DNA of 64,000 nucleotides. Source: Stenotrophomonas maltophilia (GTDB lineage Bacteria > Pseudomonadota > Gammaproteobacteria > Xanthomonadales > Xanthomonadaceae). Of this stretch, positions 9,040 to 18,236 are shown piece by piece (position 1 is the first letter of the stretch; every line of letters begins with the position of its first letter). Under the pieces are notes generated by a model. The model did not search any database. It saw only the letters and a program-made list of their open reading frames with translations, and was not told where the DNA came from. The translations under genes were made by a program, and so were the position numbers. The stretch spans positions 327,045 to 391,044 of the forward strand of contig NZ_SRHZ01000024.1 of the NCBI RefSeq assembly GCF_004684085.1. The letters are read 5' to 3'.

Positions 9040-10037
9040 GCGAACAGCACGCTCATGCCGGGGCGGAAGCCCTCGATGCGGCGTACCGGGCGCACCCGCA
9101 CCTCGAAGCTGCGGACGTCGTAGCCGGACGACTGGCGGGTAGTACGCCAGGTTGCATAGTCACCGGCCGGGTTGATGAAGTAGACCTCGAACTCGCCGTC
9201 CACGCCGAGCGCCGGCACGCTGCCCTGCAGCTTGCTACCAACCTTCAGGCCCTGCATCTGCGATTCGCGCAGGTTCATCGCCACCCACATGCGGTCGATG
9301 TCGACCAGGGTGAACACTGGATAGCCGGCGGGTACCAGTTCACCCGGGTCAGCCATGCGCTTGTTGATTTCGCCGGCCATCGGCGCGCGCCCTTCCACTT
9401 CGGCACGCGCGGCGTTGACTTCGGCCACCGCACCCTGCGCCTGCTGCACCTGGCCTTGTGCGGCGCGCTTGTCCTGCTCGCGGGCGCCGGCCAACGCCAT
9501 GTCGTACTGCGCGCGGGCGGCGCGGGCCAGTTCGCGCGAACTGGTGGCCTGGGCATGCGCTTCGTCGCGCTTCTGCCGGGTCATCACCCCTTCGTTGAAC
9601 AGGTTCTGCACGCGCTGGTAGGTGGCTTCAGCCAGCGTCGCACCGGCTTCGGCCCGCTTCCAGTTCGCTTCGGCGGCGCGGATGTCTTCGCTGCGTGCGC
9701 CTTCGTCGGCCTTGTCCGCCACCGCCTGAGCGGCTGCAAGCGCGCCGTGCGCCTGCTGTTCCTTGGCGGCCACTTCGGGGCTGTCGAGCAGGAACAGCAC
9801 CTGCCCGGGTTGCACGCGGTCGCCCTCGCGCACCTTCAGTTCGGCCACGCGCGCGGTGATCTTGGCGGCCACGTTGATGGTGTCCGCATCGGCCATGCCC
9901 TGGATCTGGTCGGCCGGGCTGCGCCAGGCCAGCCACAGACCCAGCACCACCACGATCAGCAGAACCACCACCAGGATCGGTCCCAGCCGGCGCTTGCCGG
10001 GGGGCGTCGTTGCTTCGTCGTGCAGCACATCACTCAT
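9024..10037 (-). CDS. HlyD family periplasmic adaptor subunit
   Basis: Membrane-fusion protein of 337 residues. One N-terminal TM (about residues 21-40, GPILVVVLLIVVVLGLWLAW) is followed by a biotinyl-lipoyl half (AELKVREGDRVQPGQVLFLLD), a long alpha-hairpin rich in Ala/Glu/Gln, and a beta-barrel region (VPAGYPVFTLVDIDRMWVAMN). It bridges the inner-membrane permeases and the TolC-type channel encoded on either side. The start overlaps the TolC gene end by 8 bases, a sign of tight co-translation. Confidence 0.9.
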   Translation of the reverse strand: MSDVLHDEATTPPGKRRLGPILVVVLLIVVVLGLWLAWRSPADQIQGMADADTINVAAKITARVAELKVREGDRVQPGQVLFLLDSPEVAAKEQQAHGALAAAQAVADKADEGARSEDIRAAEANWKRAEAGATLAEATYQRVQNLFNEGVMTRQKRDEAHAQATSSRELARAARAQYDMALAGAREQDKRAAQGQVQQAQGAVAEVNAARAEVEGRAPMAGEINKRMADPGELVPAGYPVFTLVDIDRMWVAMNLRESQMQGLKVGSKLQGSVPALGVDGEFEVYFINPAGDYATWRTTRQSSGYDVRSFEVRVRPVRRIEGFRPGMSVLFAWPQH

Positions 10038-11436
10038 GGTCGATCACCTCGTCCGCACGCCGCCGGAATTCCTCGAAACGGTCCATCTGTCCACTGATCT
10101 CCAGCAACTGTGCCAGCGCAATATCGTATTGGTAGGCGGCCTGCGCGCGCTCGACACGGGCGCCGCCAAGGCCGAGCCGCGCGTCGATCACATCCAGCGA
10201 GGTGGCCTGGCCTTCGCGGAACGCCAGCGCCTGCAGGCGCAGGTTCTCCTGTGCCTGGGCGATGCTGCTGTCGAGCAGCACGTACTGCTGGCGCGCGGTT
10301 TCCAGTTCGTTCCAGGCCTTGCGTACGCCCAGTGCAACCTGGTTCTCGGCTTCGCGCAGGCCGGCTTCGGCCTGGTCCTGCTGTGCGCGCGCCGCGCTGA
10401 TCTGCGCCGGCCGCGAGTTCGGCGACAGGAAGGTGTACTTCAGGCCGATGCCGAACGCCCAGTCCGGATCGGTCAGCATCTCGTCGCGGCGGCGGAAGTC
10501 GTACTGGCCGAAGGCAAAGATCTGCGGTTTCAGCTTGGCCTGCTGCACGCGTACGCCCTGTTCGGCCTGCGCCACCATCGCACGCAGCCGCGCGATCTGC
10601 GGTTGGCGCGCCTGCGCGGTGCGCTCGAAGCTGGCCACCGGTTCCAGCGGCACGCGCTGCACGAACAGCGGCGATACCGGCTGCACTTCGCCACCACTGC
10701 GCAGCAGCGTGGCCAGCGCGGCCTTCAGCGTGGCCAGGTCGTTCAGCGTCTTCTGGTATTCGCGTTCGGCCTTGTCGCGGGCCACGGTGGCCTGCAGGCG
10801 CTGCGCACGGGTGGCGAAGCCCTCACGCTCCAGCTTTTCCGCATCCGACAGGTGGCGGTTGAGGCCATCACGCACATCGCGGCGCACGTCCACCGCCTGC
10901 TCGGCCAGACGCTGGCCGAAATAGGCCTGGGCCAGCTGCACGGTCAGCGACTGGCGCTGTGCTTCGCGCTCGGCGCTGGCCTGTTCGTGCGCGGCGCTGG
11001 CGGCACGTTGTGCAGCCGGAATCACGCCGCCGGTGTACAGCGGCAGCACCGCGGTGACCACCGGGCGGGTGCGCCAGTCGCGTTCGGTGAACGACAGCGG
11101 CGAGTCGATGCCAAAGGCCTCGGCCACCGGTGCCAGTGAACCCAGTGGCAGGGTGAGGGTCTTCTGGAACTGCAGGCGGCGCACTTCGCCGGTGATCTCC
11201 GGCAGGCGCAGCAGGCGGGTGGCTTCCTGCAGGTCCTGCTTGTTGCGCACCGCTGCATCGGCGGCGGCCAGTGCATCGGAGACCTGCTCCAGGCGTTGCC
11301 GTGCCTGTTCCCAGTCCAGTGCTGGAGTGTCGGAGGCGGACTGAGCGAGGGCTGCGGGGGGCACGCCAACCAGCAGGGCCAAGCCCAATCCGACCGCTGC
11401 GCGGTGCATCCTTGTTCGTCGGCCGATCACGCCCAT
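10030..11436 (-). CDS. TolC family outer membrane efflux protein
   Basis: Outer-membrane channel of up to 468 residues, first gene of the four-gene exporter operon. A signal peptide is visible in MHRAAVGLGLALLVGVPPAALAQ, so translation may start at 11409 instead of 11436. Two long coiled-coil repeats with heptad Ala/Gln/Leu pattern (for example LEQVSDALAAADAAVRNKQD and LREAENQVALGVRKAWNELE) correspond to the periplasmic tunnel of TolC-like proteins. Unlike many such operons it lies first, ahead of adaptor and permeases. Confidence 0.88.
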   Translation of the reverse strand: MGVIGRRTRMHRAAVGLGLALLVGVPPAALAQSASDTPALDWEQARQRLEQVSDALAAADAAVRNKQDLQEATRLLRLPEITGEVRRLQFQKTLTLPLGSLAPVAEAFGIDSPLSFTERDWRTRPVVTAVLPLYTGGVIPAAQRAASAAHEQASAEREAQRQSLTVQLAQAYFGQRLAEQAVDVRRDVRDGLNRHLSDAEKLEREGFATRAQRLQATVARDKAEREYQKTLNDLATLKAALATLLRSGGEVQPVSPLFVQRVPLEPVASFERTAQARQPQIARLRAMVAQAEQGVRVQQAKLKPQIFAFGQYDFRRRDEMLTDPDWAFGIGLKYTFLSPNSRPAQISAARAQQDQAEAGLREAENQVALGVRKAWNELETARQQYVLLDSSIAQAQENLRLQALAFREGQATSLDVIDARLGLGGARVERAQAAYQYDIALAQLLEISGQMDRFEEFRRRADEVIDHE

Positions 11437-11514
11437 GCCGTCCCATTGGTGAAGAAGTGCGCAAACGGTAGTGCGCGCGGCGTGAAGCCTGGGTCTGCGG
11501 TCATCGGATTGTCC

Positions 11515-12408
11515 TCAGCGAAGGGTGCCGCTGGCTGCAGTGCGCAGCGCCTGGGTGATGTGCTGCAGCGTGCTTGAGCGCACGGCGGCATGCTGCCAGT
11601 ACAACGGCACATCGAGCCAGCGGTGGGGTTCCAGTACCACCACGCGGCCGGCGCGGACGGCGGGCGCGACAAGCGTTTCGGGGGCCATGCCCCAGCCGAG
11701 TCCGCACGCGGCAGCTTCGACGAAACCGGTGGAGGAGGGCAGGTAGTGTAACGGCGGCTGCAGCCGCGCGCGGGTGAGGCGCCGCACGAAACGCCATTGC
11801 AGTTCATCCTTGCGGTTGAACACCAGCATCGGGGCGTGCGCCAATGCTGCGGCCTGCATGCCGTCGCCGAAGTACTGGCGGGCGAAGCCGGGCGAGGCGA
11901 TAGCGTGGTAGCGCATGGCGCCGAGCGGATGCACGTTGCAGCCTTTCACCGGCCGGCTTTCGGCGGTGACCGCACCGAGCACGCTGCCATCGCGTAGCAG
12001 TTGCAGGGTGTGGTCCTGATCGTCCATGCGCAGATCGAACAGGTAGCCGTGGCGTTGGTGCAGGTCGGCGATGGCCGGCACGAACCAGGTATCGAGCGAG
12101 TCGTCGTTGACCGCCAGCGGGATCGGCGTGCGTGCGGCGTCGCTGCCGCGTTCGGGCAGCAGTTCGGCCAATGCCTCGGCTTCCAGCGCCTGCATCGGCC
12201 GCACACGGCGCAGCAGCGCTTCACCGGCCGTGGTGGGGCGGCAAGGTGCCTGGCGTACCACCAGCACCTGGCCAAGCCGATCCTCCAGGGCTTTGATCCG
12301 TTGTGACAGCGCCGACGGGCTGATCGACAGGCGGCGTGCGGCGGCCTCGAAGCTGCCTTCCTCCAGCACCGCGGTAAACGCGGTCAGTTGCGGATGTACC
12401 AGGTCCAC
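11515..12408 (-). CDS. LysR-family regulator, ArgP-like
   Basis: Transcription factor of 297 residues. The N-terminal winged helix-turn-helix (FEAAARRLSISPSALSQRIKALEDRLG) and C-terminal substrate-binding domain match ArgP/IciA, which controls arginine/lysine export. The start is GTG at 12408. It is divergent from the exporter gene at 12515, the standard argP-argO arrangement, so it probably senses Lys/Arg and activates the exporter. The intervening 106 bases include an AT-rich run (about 12437-12463) that could hold the promoter and LysR-type site. Confidence 0.9.
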   Translation of the reverse strand: MDLVHPQLTAFTAVLEEGSFEAAARRLSISPSALSQRIKALEDRLGQVLVVRQAPCRPTTAGEALLRRVRPMQALEAEALAELLPERGSDAARTPIPLAVNDDSLDTWFVPAIADLHQRHGYLFDLRMDDQDHTLQLLRDGSVLGAVTAESRPVKGCNVHPLGAMRYHAIASPGFARQYFGDGMQAAALAHAPMLVFNRKDELQWRFVRRLTRARLQPPLHYLPSSTGFVEAAACGLGWGMAPETLVAPAVRAGRVVVLEPHRWLDVPLYWQHAAVRSSTLQHITQALRTAASGTLR

Positions 12409-12514
12409 GTGGAAGCCTCTTCAGTTCTTCTGCACAGGATAAAGAAAAAACAGATTGTCTTAACCGGACCCTTGGCCGCACCCTGCGCGTCCCCTCACTG
12501 CCTGGCTTGTCCTG

Positions 12515-13135
12515 ATGTGGATTGCTGCTACCGCTGCCGGCCTGTTCGCAGGTGCCGGCCTGATCATCGCCATCGGCGCACAGAACGCCTTCGTGTTGCG
12601 CCAGGGCCTGCAGCAGCGCCACGTGGGTACGGTGGTGGCGGCCTGCGCCGGTGCGGACATCGTGCTGATCCTGGCCGGCGTCGGCGGCATGGGCGCGCTG
12701 GTGCTGCAGTGGCCATTGCTGTTGCAGGTGCTGCGCTTCGGTGGTGCTGCCTTCCTGCTCTGGTACGGCCTGCAGGCCGGGCTGCGGGCCTGGCGAGGGG
12801 GCAGTGCATTGGCCGCCGCCGAATCGCAGGGTGGCAGCGGACGTCAGGTACTGCTGACCTGCCTGGCCTTCACCCTGCTCAATCCGCATGTCTATCTGGA
12901 CACGGTGGTGCTGCTCGGCAGCCTGTCCACGCGCTACCCGGGCGATCTGCGCTGGGCCTTCGCCGCCGGTGCCTGCGTCGCCAGCGTGGCCTGGTTCTGC
13001 ATGTTGGGCTACGGCGCGCGCCTGTTGCAGCCGGTGTTCCGCAGGCCGAGCGCCTGGCGTGTGCTGGACGCAGGTGTTGCGGTCTTCATGCTCTGCCTCG
13101 CCACGCTGCTGCTGTTGCGCCCGCTATCGCCATGA
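12515..13135 (+). CDS. argO: LysE/ArgO family amino-acid exporter
   Basis: Inner-membrane exporter of 206 residues with about six hydrophobic segments. It begins GAGLIIAIGAQNAFVLRQGL, the highly conserved LysE/ArgO N-terminal motif, and later has LTCLAFTLLNPHVYLDTVVL, also characteristic. It exports basic amino acids, mainly arginine in E. coli. The divergent ArgP-like regulator supports ArgO rather than another RhtB/LysE branch. Length equals the family norm. Confidence 0.88.
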   Translation: MWIAATAAGLFAGAGLIIAIGAQNAFVLRQGLQQRHVGTVVAACAGADIVLILAGVGGMGALVLQWPLLLQVLRFGGAAFLLWYGLQAGLRAWRGGSALAAAESQGGSGRQVLLTCLAFTLLNPHVYLDTVVLLGSLSTRYPGDLRWAFAAGACVASVAWFCMLGYGARLLQPVFRRPSAWRVLDAGVAVFMLCLATLLLLRPLSP

Positions 13136-13185
13136 GCGCGCGGCCGGGTACAGCGCGCTTGAGTGGTACTTCGTGCATGGGCCGA

Positions 13186-15384
13186 TCACAGCGGAAGCTC
13201 CCATTGCAGGCGAAGACTTGGCACGGAACGCCGGGTGTTGCGAAGTACCTGTGATCCGCCTTCGTCGAAACGCCACTGGCCGGTCTCGATGTCCTGCGCC
13301 AGCAGGTTCGAGGCGGTCAAGCGCAGCTTGCCGTGCCGCTCGGTTGCGTACTGTGCCCAGGCCTCCAGCTCGCGTCGATAGGCCGTGATGTCCAGCTCGC
13401 TCAGGCTGTAGCGTATTCTGCCTCCACTGCGGTGGGTGTACGCCAGGCCGCTGCTCCAGCGCGATGAAATGCGGTAATCGAGCGATGCGCTGGCGGTGAA
13501 TGGCACTTGGTCTTCAATCCGATTGTCAGGCCCGGGAACATCCCTGACCCGGGAGTGGTTCCAGGTGGCGTTGCCGCGCAGCTCGATATCCGGCCCTCCA
13601 CGGTACAGGCGTGCCAGCGGCATCCTGCCATCCATCTCGATTCCCCAGGCCATGGCGCGGGTACCGTTGACCGGCGTTGATACCCAGCGCCCGTCACGTA
13701 GCACCGTTTCATTGCGGATCGGTGCGTCGATGCGGCGCAGGTAGCCGCCGATGCTTCCTTGCGTTCCTTCACTGCCGTGCATTTCCCAGGCCGCATCCAG
13801 ACCCCACGCCAGTTCCGGACGCAGCGATGGATTGCCGATCTCGTCGGGGTTCAGGGGGCGGTTGTTGGTAGAGGTGTACGGACGTGGGACCAGCGAGCGC
13901 AGTGCTGGTGCGCGGAAGCTGCGGCTCAATGAGACCCGTAGCTGGTCCTTGCCCTTTGCACGCTTCCACAGGCCCTGCAGGACCGGCGTGAACACGCTGG
14001 CACGGTGACGCGTCGTGGCAAAATTCCGACCTTCGCTGCGGGTCTGCAGTTGTTCCCAGCGGCCACCGACGTAGAAGGCACTGCGCGCGCCCCAGGGAAA
14101 CTCATCCTGCGCGTACAGCGCCATGCGATGCAGCCGCGCATCGAAGAAGAGGTCGCTGACCGTTGACGGTTCGCTGGGAGAAGAATGCACTTGCTGCACT
14201 CGGGATTCACGCCGCGAGTCCATGCTGCTTTCGGCACCGACCTGCAGTGTATGGCGGCCCCACGCCGGCAGGGTCCACTTCACGCGGGTGGTGCCGCCCA
14301 GCACGTGCAGCTTCGCATCGGTGCGATCGAAAAGATTATCCTGCTGTGCCTCATCCTGTCCTTGTTCGCGAAAGCGGTAGTCCTCCCGGTTTCCGTCCAT
14401 TGCCAGGCGCAGGTTCAGGCTGCCTCCATCCGACAGTTTTTTCTCCCACTCTGCGCTGACCTGGCCCTGGTCAAGACGCAGGTGCGTGCGCTGCCGGTAA
14501 TGGGGAGTGCGTAGCGGCGGACCCCGCAGTGTGTCCCAATCAATGGACATGTCGCGACGGAAGTCGGACGCGTCCAGCAGGGCCTGCAGCGAAAGGGTGG
14601 TGTCATCGCTGGTTCTGAACGTCAGTGAGGGCGAGAGCGAAACGCTGTCGCGTTGGCCGGTGGCACGCAGGCGCGATTGTCGATGCAGCAACGGCGCACC
14701 AACACCGTCCCAAGCGTCTTCTCTGCTGCGTTCCTCCACCAGGAATGCGCGGGCGGTTGCCGTGGCGGTCAGTGAAACATCACGATCAAGGTTGGAGCGG
14801 GCCTGACGCCAGCTTGCTGATGGGGTCATGCGCCCTTGGGTATCCGTCCAGGAAACCGTCAGTCGTTGACTGTCTTTTGCAACCGGTGCACGGGTGACGA
14901 TGTTGAGTGTGCCGGCGATGGCACCCATGCCCTGATCAGCGGAGGGCGCGCGCAGGATTTCGACGCGCTCGATCAGATCGGTGGCCAGTGAGTCCAGGCT
15001 GAAACCGGCGGGTGTGCGTTGGCCGTTCAACAGGATCTGCGTGTAGCCCGCGCCCAGGCCGCGTAGTGACACGGTGCCCGGGCGGCCTGGTGCGCCGCTG
15101 GAAACGCTGACGCCTGGTAGGCGCTTGAGTGCCTCCAGCAGGTCGGTATCGCCGTGTCGCTGCAACGTATCGTGGTCCACAACAATGCGGCTGGCGGTGT
15201 CGTCACGGCGGGCATCGTAGCGTCCGGCCTGGACCTGCACTGTGTCCAGGTCGGTCGTGATCGGAGGCGCCGGTGTCGTTGGCGGAGCCGCCGCTGCGGT
15301 CGTTGATCCCGTCAGACAGCCGATGGTGAGCCATACCCTGGCGCGCGAACGCACCGTTGTCGAGGAGGACGAAGATCGTTGCAT
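13186..15384 (-). CDS. TonB-dependent outer membrane receptor
   Basis: Predicted 22-strand outer-membrane transporter of 732 residues. A signal-like N-terminus is followed by a TonB-box-like segment (LDTVQVQAG) and a plug domain (LLEALKRLPGVSVSSG, then SLRGLGAGYTQILLNGQRTP and VEILRAPSADQGMGAIAGTLNIV). The barrel ends SLRLQWELPL, without the usual terminal aromatic residue. It lies 109 bases downstream of the M56-M23 gene on the same strand, so it may be a target or member of the BlaI-type regulated unit. The ligand cannot be told from sequence. Confidence 0.85.
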   Translation of the reverse strand: MQRSSSSSTTVRSRARVWLTIGCLTGSTTAAAAPPTTPAPPITTDLDTVQVQAGRYDARRDDTASRIVVDHDTLQRHGDTDLLEALKRLPGVSVSSGAPGRPGTVSLRGLGAGYTQILLNGQRTPAGFSLDSLATDLIERVEILRAPSADQGMGAIAGTLNIVTRAPVAKDSQRLTVSWTDTQGRMTPSASWRQARSNLDRDVSLTATATARAFLVEERSREDAWDGVGAPLLHRQSRLRATGQRDSVSLSPSLTFRTSDDTTLSLQALLDASDFRRDMSIDWDTLRGPPLRTPHYRQRTHLRLDQGQVSAEWEKKLSDGGSLNLRLAMDGNREDYRFREQGQDEAQQDNLFDRTDAKLHVLGGTTRVKWTLPAWGRHTLQVGAESSMDSRRESRVQQVHSSPSEPSTVSDLFFDARLHRMALYAQDEFPWGARSAFYVGGRWEQLQTRSEGRNFATTRHRASVFTPVLQGLWKRAKGKDQLRVSLSRSFRAPALRSLVPRPYTSTNNRPLNPDEIGNPSLRPELAWGLDAAWEMHGSEGTQGSIGGYLRRIDAPIRNETVLRDGRWVSTPVNGTRAMAWGIEMDGRMPLARLYRGGPDIELRGNATWNHSRVRDVPGPDNRIEDQVPFTASASLDYRISSRWSSGLAYTHRSGGRIRYSLSELDITAYRRELEAWAQYATERHGKLRLTASNLLAQDIETGQWRFDEGGSQVLRNTRRSVPSLRLQWELPL

Positions 15385-15493
15385 TGGTGTGCAGTTCCTT
15401 TGTCATGGCGTGATAGCCGGCCGCAGCAGGTCCTCCCGCGGCCGGGAATCGAAACGATGCGTAGAGGTGAGCGGCGGCGCGCCGGTCAGCGCA

Positions 15494-16963
15494 TTACTGC
15501 AGCCAGTGCTGCGGGTCCACTCGTGTTCCGTTGCGCAGCAGTTCCATGTGCAGGTGTGGGCCGGTGGTGCGCCCGGTGTTGCCGCTGCGGGCGATGGGAT
15601 CGCCCCTGCGCACCTGCTGGCCTGGCTGTACTGCGAAGTCCTGCAGGTGTGCAAACAGCGACTGCCAGCCACCGCCGTGATCAATCACGACAACCGTGCC
15701 GTAGTTCGCACCATCGGGATAGGCGTGCGTGGCGGCGATCACGGTGCCGTCGGCGGGGGCGAGCACGGCGGTGCCACGGCGCGCGGCGAAGTCGGTACCG
15801 TGATGGGCGCTCTGGCGGAAGTCGGCGACGTGCCCGAACACGCTGGTGACCCGCGCATTGGACAGTGGCATGAAGAATGACGGAGGTGGCAGCGTGGCTT
15901 CCACCAGTGTTACCGACGCGGTGGGGAGTGGCAGCGTCGCGGGCGTCGGTGCTGCCACCACGGTTGCCTGTACGGTGGCCACGCCGACTGTGCAGGCAGA
16001 GCCCAGTGCGAGCAGCAGCAGGATGCTGGTAATGCCTGGGCGGCGACCGTCATCACCCTTCAGCATGTGCTGCAGGCGCACCTGGTGGCCGCCGAGGTCG
16101 CGATGGGTGAGGGCGCTGGCCGGTTGCACTGCCGTCGCGTAGCGAAGTGTCTGGACATAGGCGTGGGCCAGCAGACGGCCGTCGTTGGCGGCGCCACCCT
16201 CGGCCAGTGCTCGCGCATCGCATTGCAGTTCGGCGGCCAGTTGCATGCGCGCGGCAATGCGTCGAACGAAGGGATTGAACCAGTACAGCGCACCAACAAA
16301 CCGCATCAGCGCAGCGCGCTGGGGGTCGCGGCGCAGCAGGTGGGCTGCCTCGTGGCCGATGACCAGGCGAAGCGTACGATCCGGCAGGGCCAGGCATGCC
16401 GTGGGCAGGATGATCTGCGGCTGCGGCCTGCACAGGGCGAACGGCGTGCCGCTGCCTTCTACAATGCGCAACGCGACGCCTTCCTGCTGCAGCCCCTGCA
16501 CAGCGTGGCGCGATTGCGGGCCAGGCAACTGCGCAGTCTGCAGCGGGTGGCTGCGGCGTAGCAGGGCTCGCAGACGGCGGCTGGCCAACGCCCAACGAAC
16601 GAGAGCCAGCATGACCCCTGCGATATAGACAGTCAGCAGCAGGGGCGTCAGCCAGGCCATCAATGGCTCGGTCGCCGCGAGTGCAGGCAGTTGTTGCACA
16701 GGCCGCAGTACGCCGGTACCGCTGTCCAGCGCAACAGGCAATGCGCTGGCCAGTTCATGCAACGGTGCCGCCTGCACCGGCAGCAACAGCGCAAGCAAGG
16801 GGGGCAGCACAGCACACAACCACGCCCCCAGCCAGAAGCGTGCCGACGCATGTGAAAGGCTGAGCAGCCGCTGCAGCAATTGCGCGCCGTACCAGACCAG
16901 ACCAGCCCCCAGCAGACTCGCAGCGAGGCTGATCATCCACGGCGCGGTTGATGACAGGCTCAT
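15494..16963 (-). CDS. M56 (BlaR1-like) membrane metallopeptidase fused to an M23 (LytM) domain
   Basis: Fusion protein of 489 residues. N-terminal TMs (about 9-35, 43-65, 100-124) precede an M56 domain with zinc motif HEAAH at 204-208 and downstream AAELQCD (E245). A further TM lies at about 311-331. The exposed C-terminal part is an M23/LytM endopeptidase fold with HHGTD (387-391), FAHL (H439) and HLH (470-472), so its metal ligands appear intact. In BlaR1 the exposed sensor is a penicillin-binding domain; here a peptidoglycan-hydrolase-type domain takes that place. It overlaps the upstream BlaI-type gene by ATGA. Expected action: cleave the repressor after an envelope cue. Confidence 0.88.
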   Translation of the reverse strand: MSLSSTAPWMISLAASLLGAGLVWYGAQLLQRLLSLSHASARFWLGAWLCAVLPPLLALLLPVQAAPLHELASALPVALDSGTGVLRPVQQLPALAATEPLMAWLTPLLLTVYIAGVMLALVRWALASRRLRALLRRSHPLQTAQLPGPQSRHAVQGLQQEGVALRIVEGSGTPFALCRPQPQIILPTACLALPDRTLRLVIGHEAAHLLRRDPQRAALMRFVGALYWFNPFVRRIAARMQLAAELQCDARALAEGGAANDGRLLAHAYVQTLRYATAVQPASALTHRDLGGHQVRLQHMLKGDDGRRPGITSILLLLALGSACTVGVATVQATVVAAPTPATLPLPTASVTLVEATLPPPSFFMPLSNARVTSVFGHVADFRQSAHHGTDFAARRGTAVLAPADGTVIAATHAYPDGANYGTVVVIDHGGGWQSLFAHLQDFAVQPGQQVRRGDPIARSGNTGRTTGPHLHMELLRNGTRVDPQHWLQ

Positions 16964-17343
16964 GGCTGGTCCTCGTCATCCTGGAGCAGCAGCGCCTGCA
17001 GTTGCTCGATTTCCTTGTCGCTCAGCAGGCGGCTTTCGGCGAATGCCTGGGTCGGCAGCGGCCCGTCGATCTCCAGCACGCGACGGGCGAAGTCGGCACT
17101 GAGTGCGGCCAGTGTGGCTACCTTGCCGACCTTGGCACTGTAGACATTCAGGCCATGCTGGCTGCCCTCTTTCACCAGCCCCTTGTCGACCATCCGTTCC
17201 AGCGTCTTGCGCGTGGACGAGTACGACCAGTCCAGTGCGGCAGCTGCCGCATTGTGCAGTTCACGCGCGCTGCAGGCGCCGTCGCGCCACAGGCACTTCA
17301 ACAACTCCAGTTCGGCGTTCGAAGGTGTTGGGACGCGGGGCAT
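16960..17343 (-). CDS. BlaI/MecI/CopY family transcriptional repressor
   Basis: Dimeric winged-helix repressor of 127 residues. The start MPRVPTPSNAELELLKCLW at 17343 is the normal family start; the frame extends 19 codons upstream through the operator and is ignored. The recognition region is ARELHNAAAAALDWSYSSTRKTLERMVDKGL, close to the BlaI pattern W-x-Y-x-T-V-x-T-x-L. The C-terminal helical dimerisation domain contains the site that M56 partners usually cut. It is the first gene of a unit with the M56-M23 protein and probably represses its own promoter through the palindrome at 17378-17395. Confidence 0.9.
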   Translation of the reverse strand: MPRVPTPSNAELELLKCLWRDGACSARELHNAAAAALDWSYSSTRKTLERMVDKGLVKEGSQHGLNVYSAKVGKVATLAALSADFARRVLEIDGPLPTQAFAESRLLSDKEIEQLQALLLQDDEDQP

Positions 17344-17377
17344 GGTCAGACCTGGGCGTGTGATTGATGTCGTGAGT

Positions 17378-17395
17378 GTGCGACAGATGTCGCAC
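17378..17395. promoter_or_regulatory. Palindromic operator upstream of the BlaI-type gene
   Basis: GTGCGACAGATGTCGCAC: two perfect 8-base arms around a 2-base centre, ending 35 bases before the repressor start codon. A second CGACA/TGTCG pair overlaps it (17369-17386). On the minus strand a weak -35-like TTGCAT lies just upstream, which would place the palindrome between -35 and -10, a position suited to repression. Confidence 0.75.
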
Positions 17396-17434
17396 GTCAT
17401 GCAAGAGGGACATCAAGGCGCGGAGGTGCTGAGG

Positions 17435-18232
17435 TCAGCCGGTCGCCATCCGGTCGATGGCGCACAACGGCGTCTCGCCAGGGCGCAGGGTCAGCACGCG
17501 CACGCCGCTGCGAGTGACCGCCACGGTGTGCTCGAACTGCGCCGACAGCTTGCCGTCGCGTGTGTACACCGGCCATTCGTCCGGCTGCTGGCGGATGGCC
17601 GGCTTGCCCTGGTTGAGCATCGGCTCGATGGTGAACACCATGCCTTCTTCCAGCACCCTGCCGGTGTTGGGATGGCCGTAGTGCAGGATCTGTGGCTCCT
17701 CGTGCATCTCCTGGCCGATGCCGTGGCCGCAGTATTCCTTCACCACGCTGTAGCCGTGGCTGCGCGCATGACGGGCGATGGCATGGCCGATATCGCCCAG
17801 GCGCGCGCCGGGGCGCACCGCGGCGATGCCTTTCCACATCGCCTGGTAGGTGGTCTGCACCAGCCTGCGCGCGGCGTAGTCCACGTCGCCGACAAGATAG
17901 GTGGTGCTGGAGTCGGCGATGTAGCCGTTCTTCTCCAGGGTGATGTCGAGGTTGACGATCTGACCGTCGTGCAGCACGTCGGTGGTGCTGGGCACGCCGT
18001 GGCAGATGACGCTGTCGATCGAGGTATTGAGCACGTACGGGAAACCGTACTGGCCCTTGCTGGCCGGCCGCGCCTGCAGTTCATCGACAATCATGCGCTC
18101 GACGAAGTCGTTGATCTCCATCGTGCTGCGGCCCTGCAGCGGCAGTCGGTCGAGTGCGGCGAACACCTGCGCCAGCAGGCGACCCGACTCGGCCATCAGC
18201 GCGATCTCATCCGGGCGCTTGATGATCGCCAT
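17435..18232 (-). CDS. map: Type I methionine aminopeptidase
   Basis: Removes the N-terminal methionine from nascent proteins. The 265 residues contain every metal ligand of the pita-bread fold: D96, D107, H170, E203 and E234, plus the substrate-contact H79 in VICHGVPS. It starts 4 bases after the ParD-like gene, so the two are co-transcribed. Stand-alone map genes usually sit next to rpsB; this location with a ParD-like partner suggests an accessory second copy. The catalytic assignment is secure; whether it is the essential copy is not visible here. Confidence 0.93.
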   Translation of the reverse strand: MAIIKRPDEIALMAESGRLLAQVFAALDRLPLQGRSTMEINDFVERMIVDELQARPASKGQYGFPYVLNTSIDSVICHGVPSTTDVLHDGQIVNLDITLEKNGYIADSSTTYLVGDVDYAARRLVQTTYQAMWKGIAAVRPGARLGDIGHAIARHARSHGYSVVKEYCGHGIGQEMHEEPQILHYGHPNTGRVLEEGMVFTIEPMLNQGKPAIRQQPDEWPVYTRDGKLSAQFEHTVAVTRSGVRVLTLRPGETPLCAIDRMATG

Positions 18233-18236
18233 CGAC

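Noticed and set aside
7438..11139. Several long plus-strand frames over the exporter operon
   Set aside because: Opposite-strand shadows of four well-supported, overlapping genes; typical of high-GC third-position bias.
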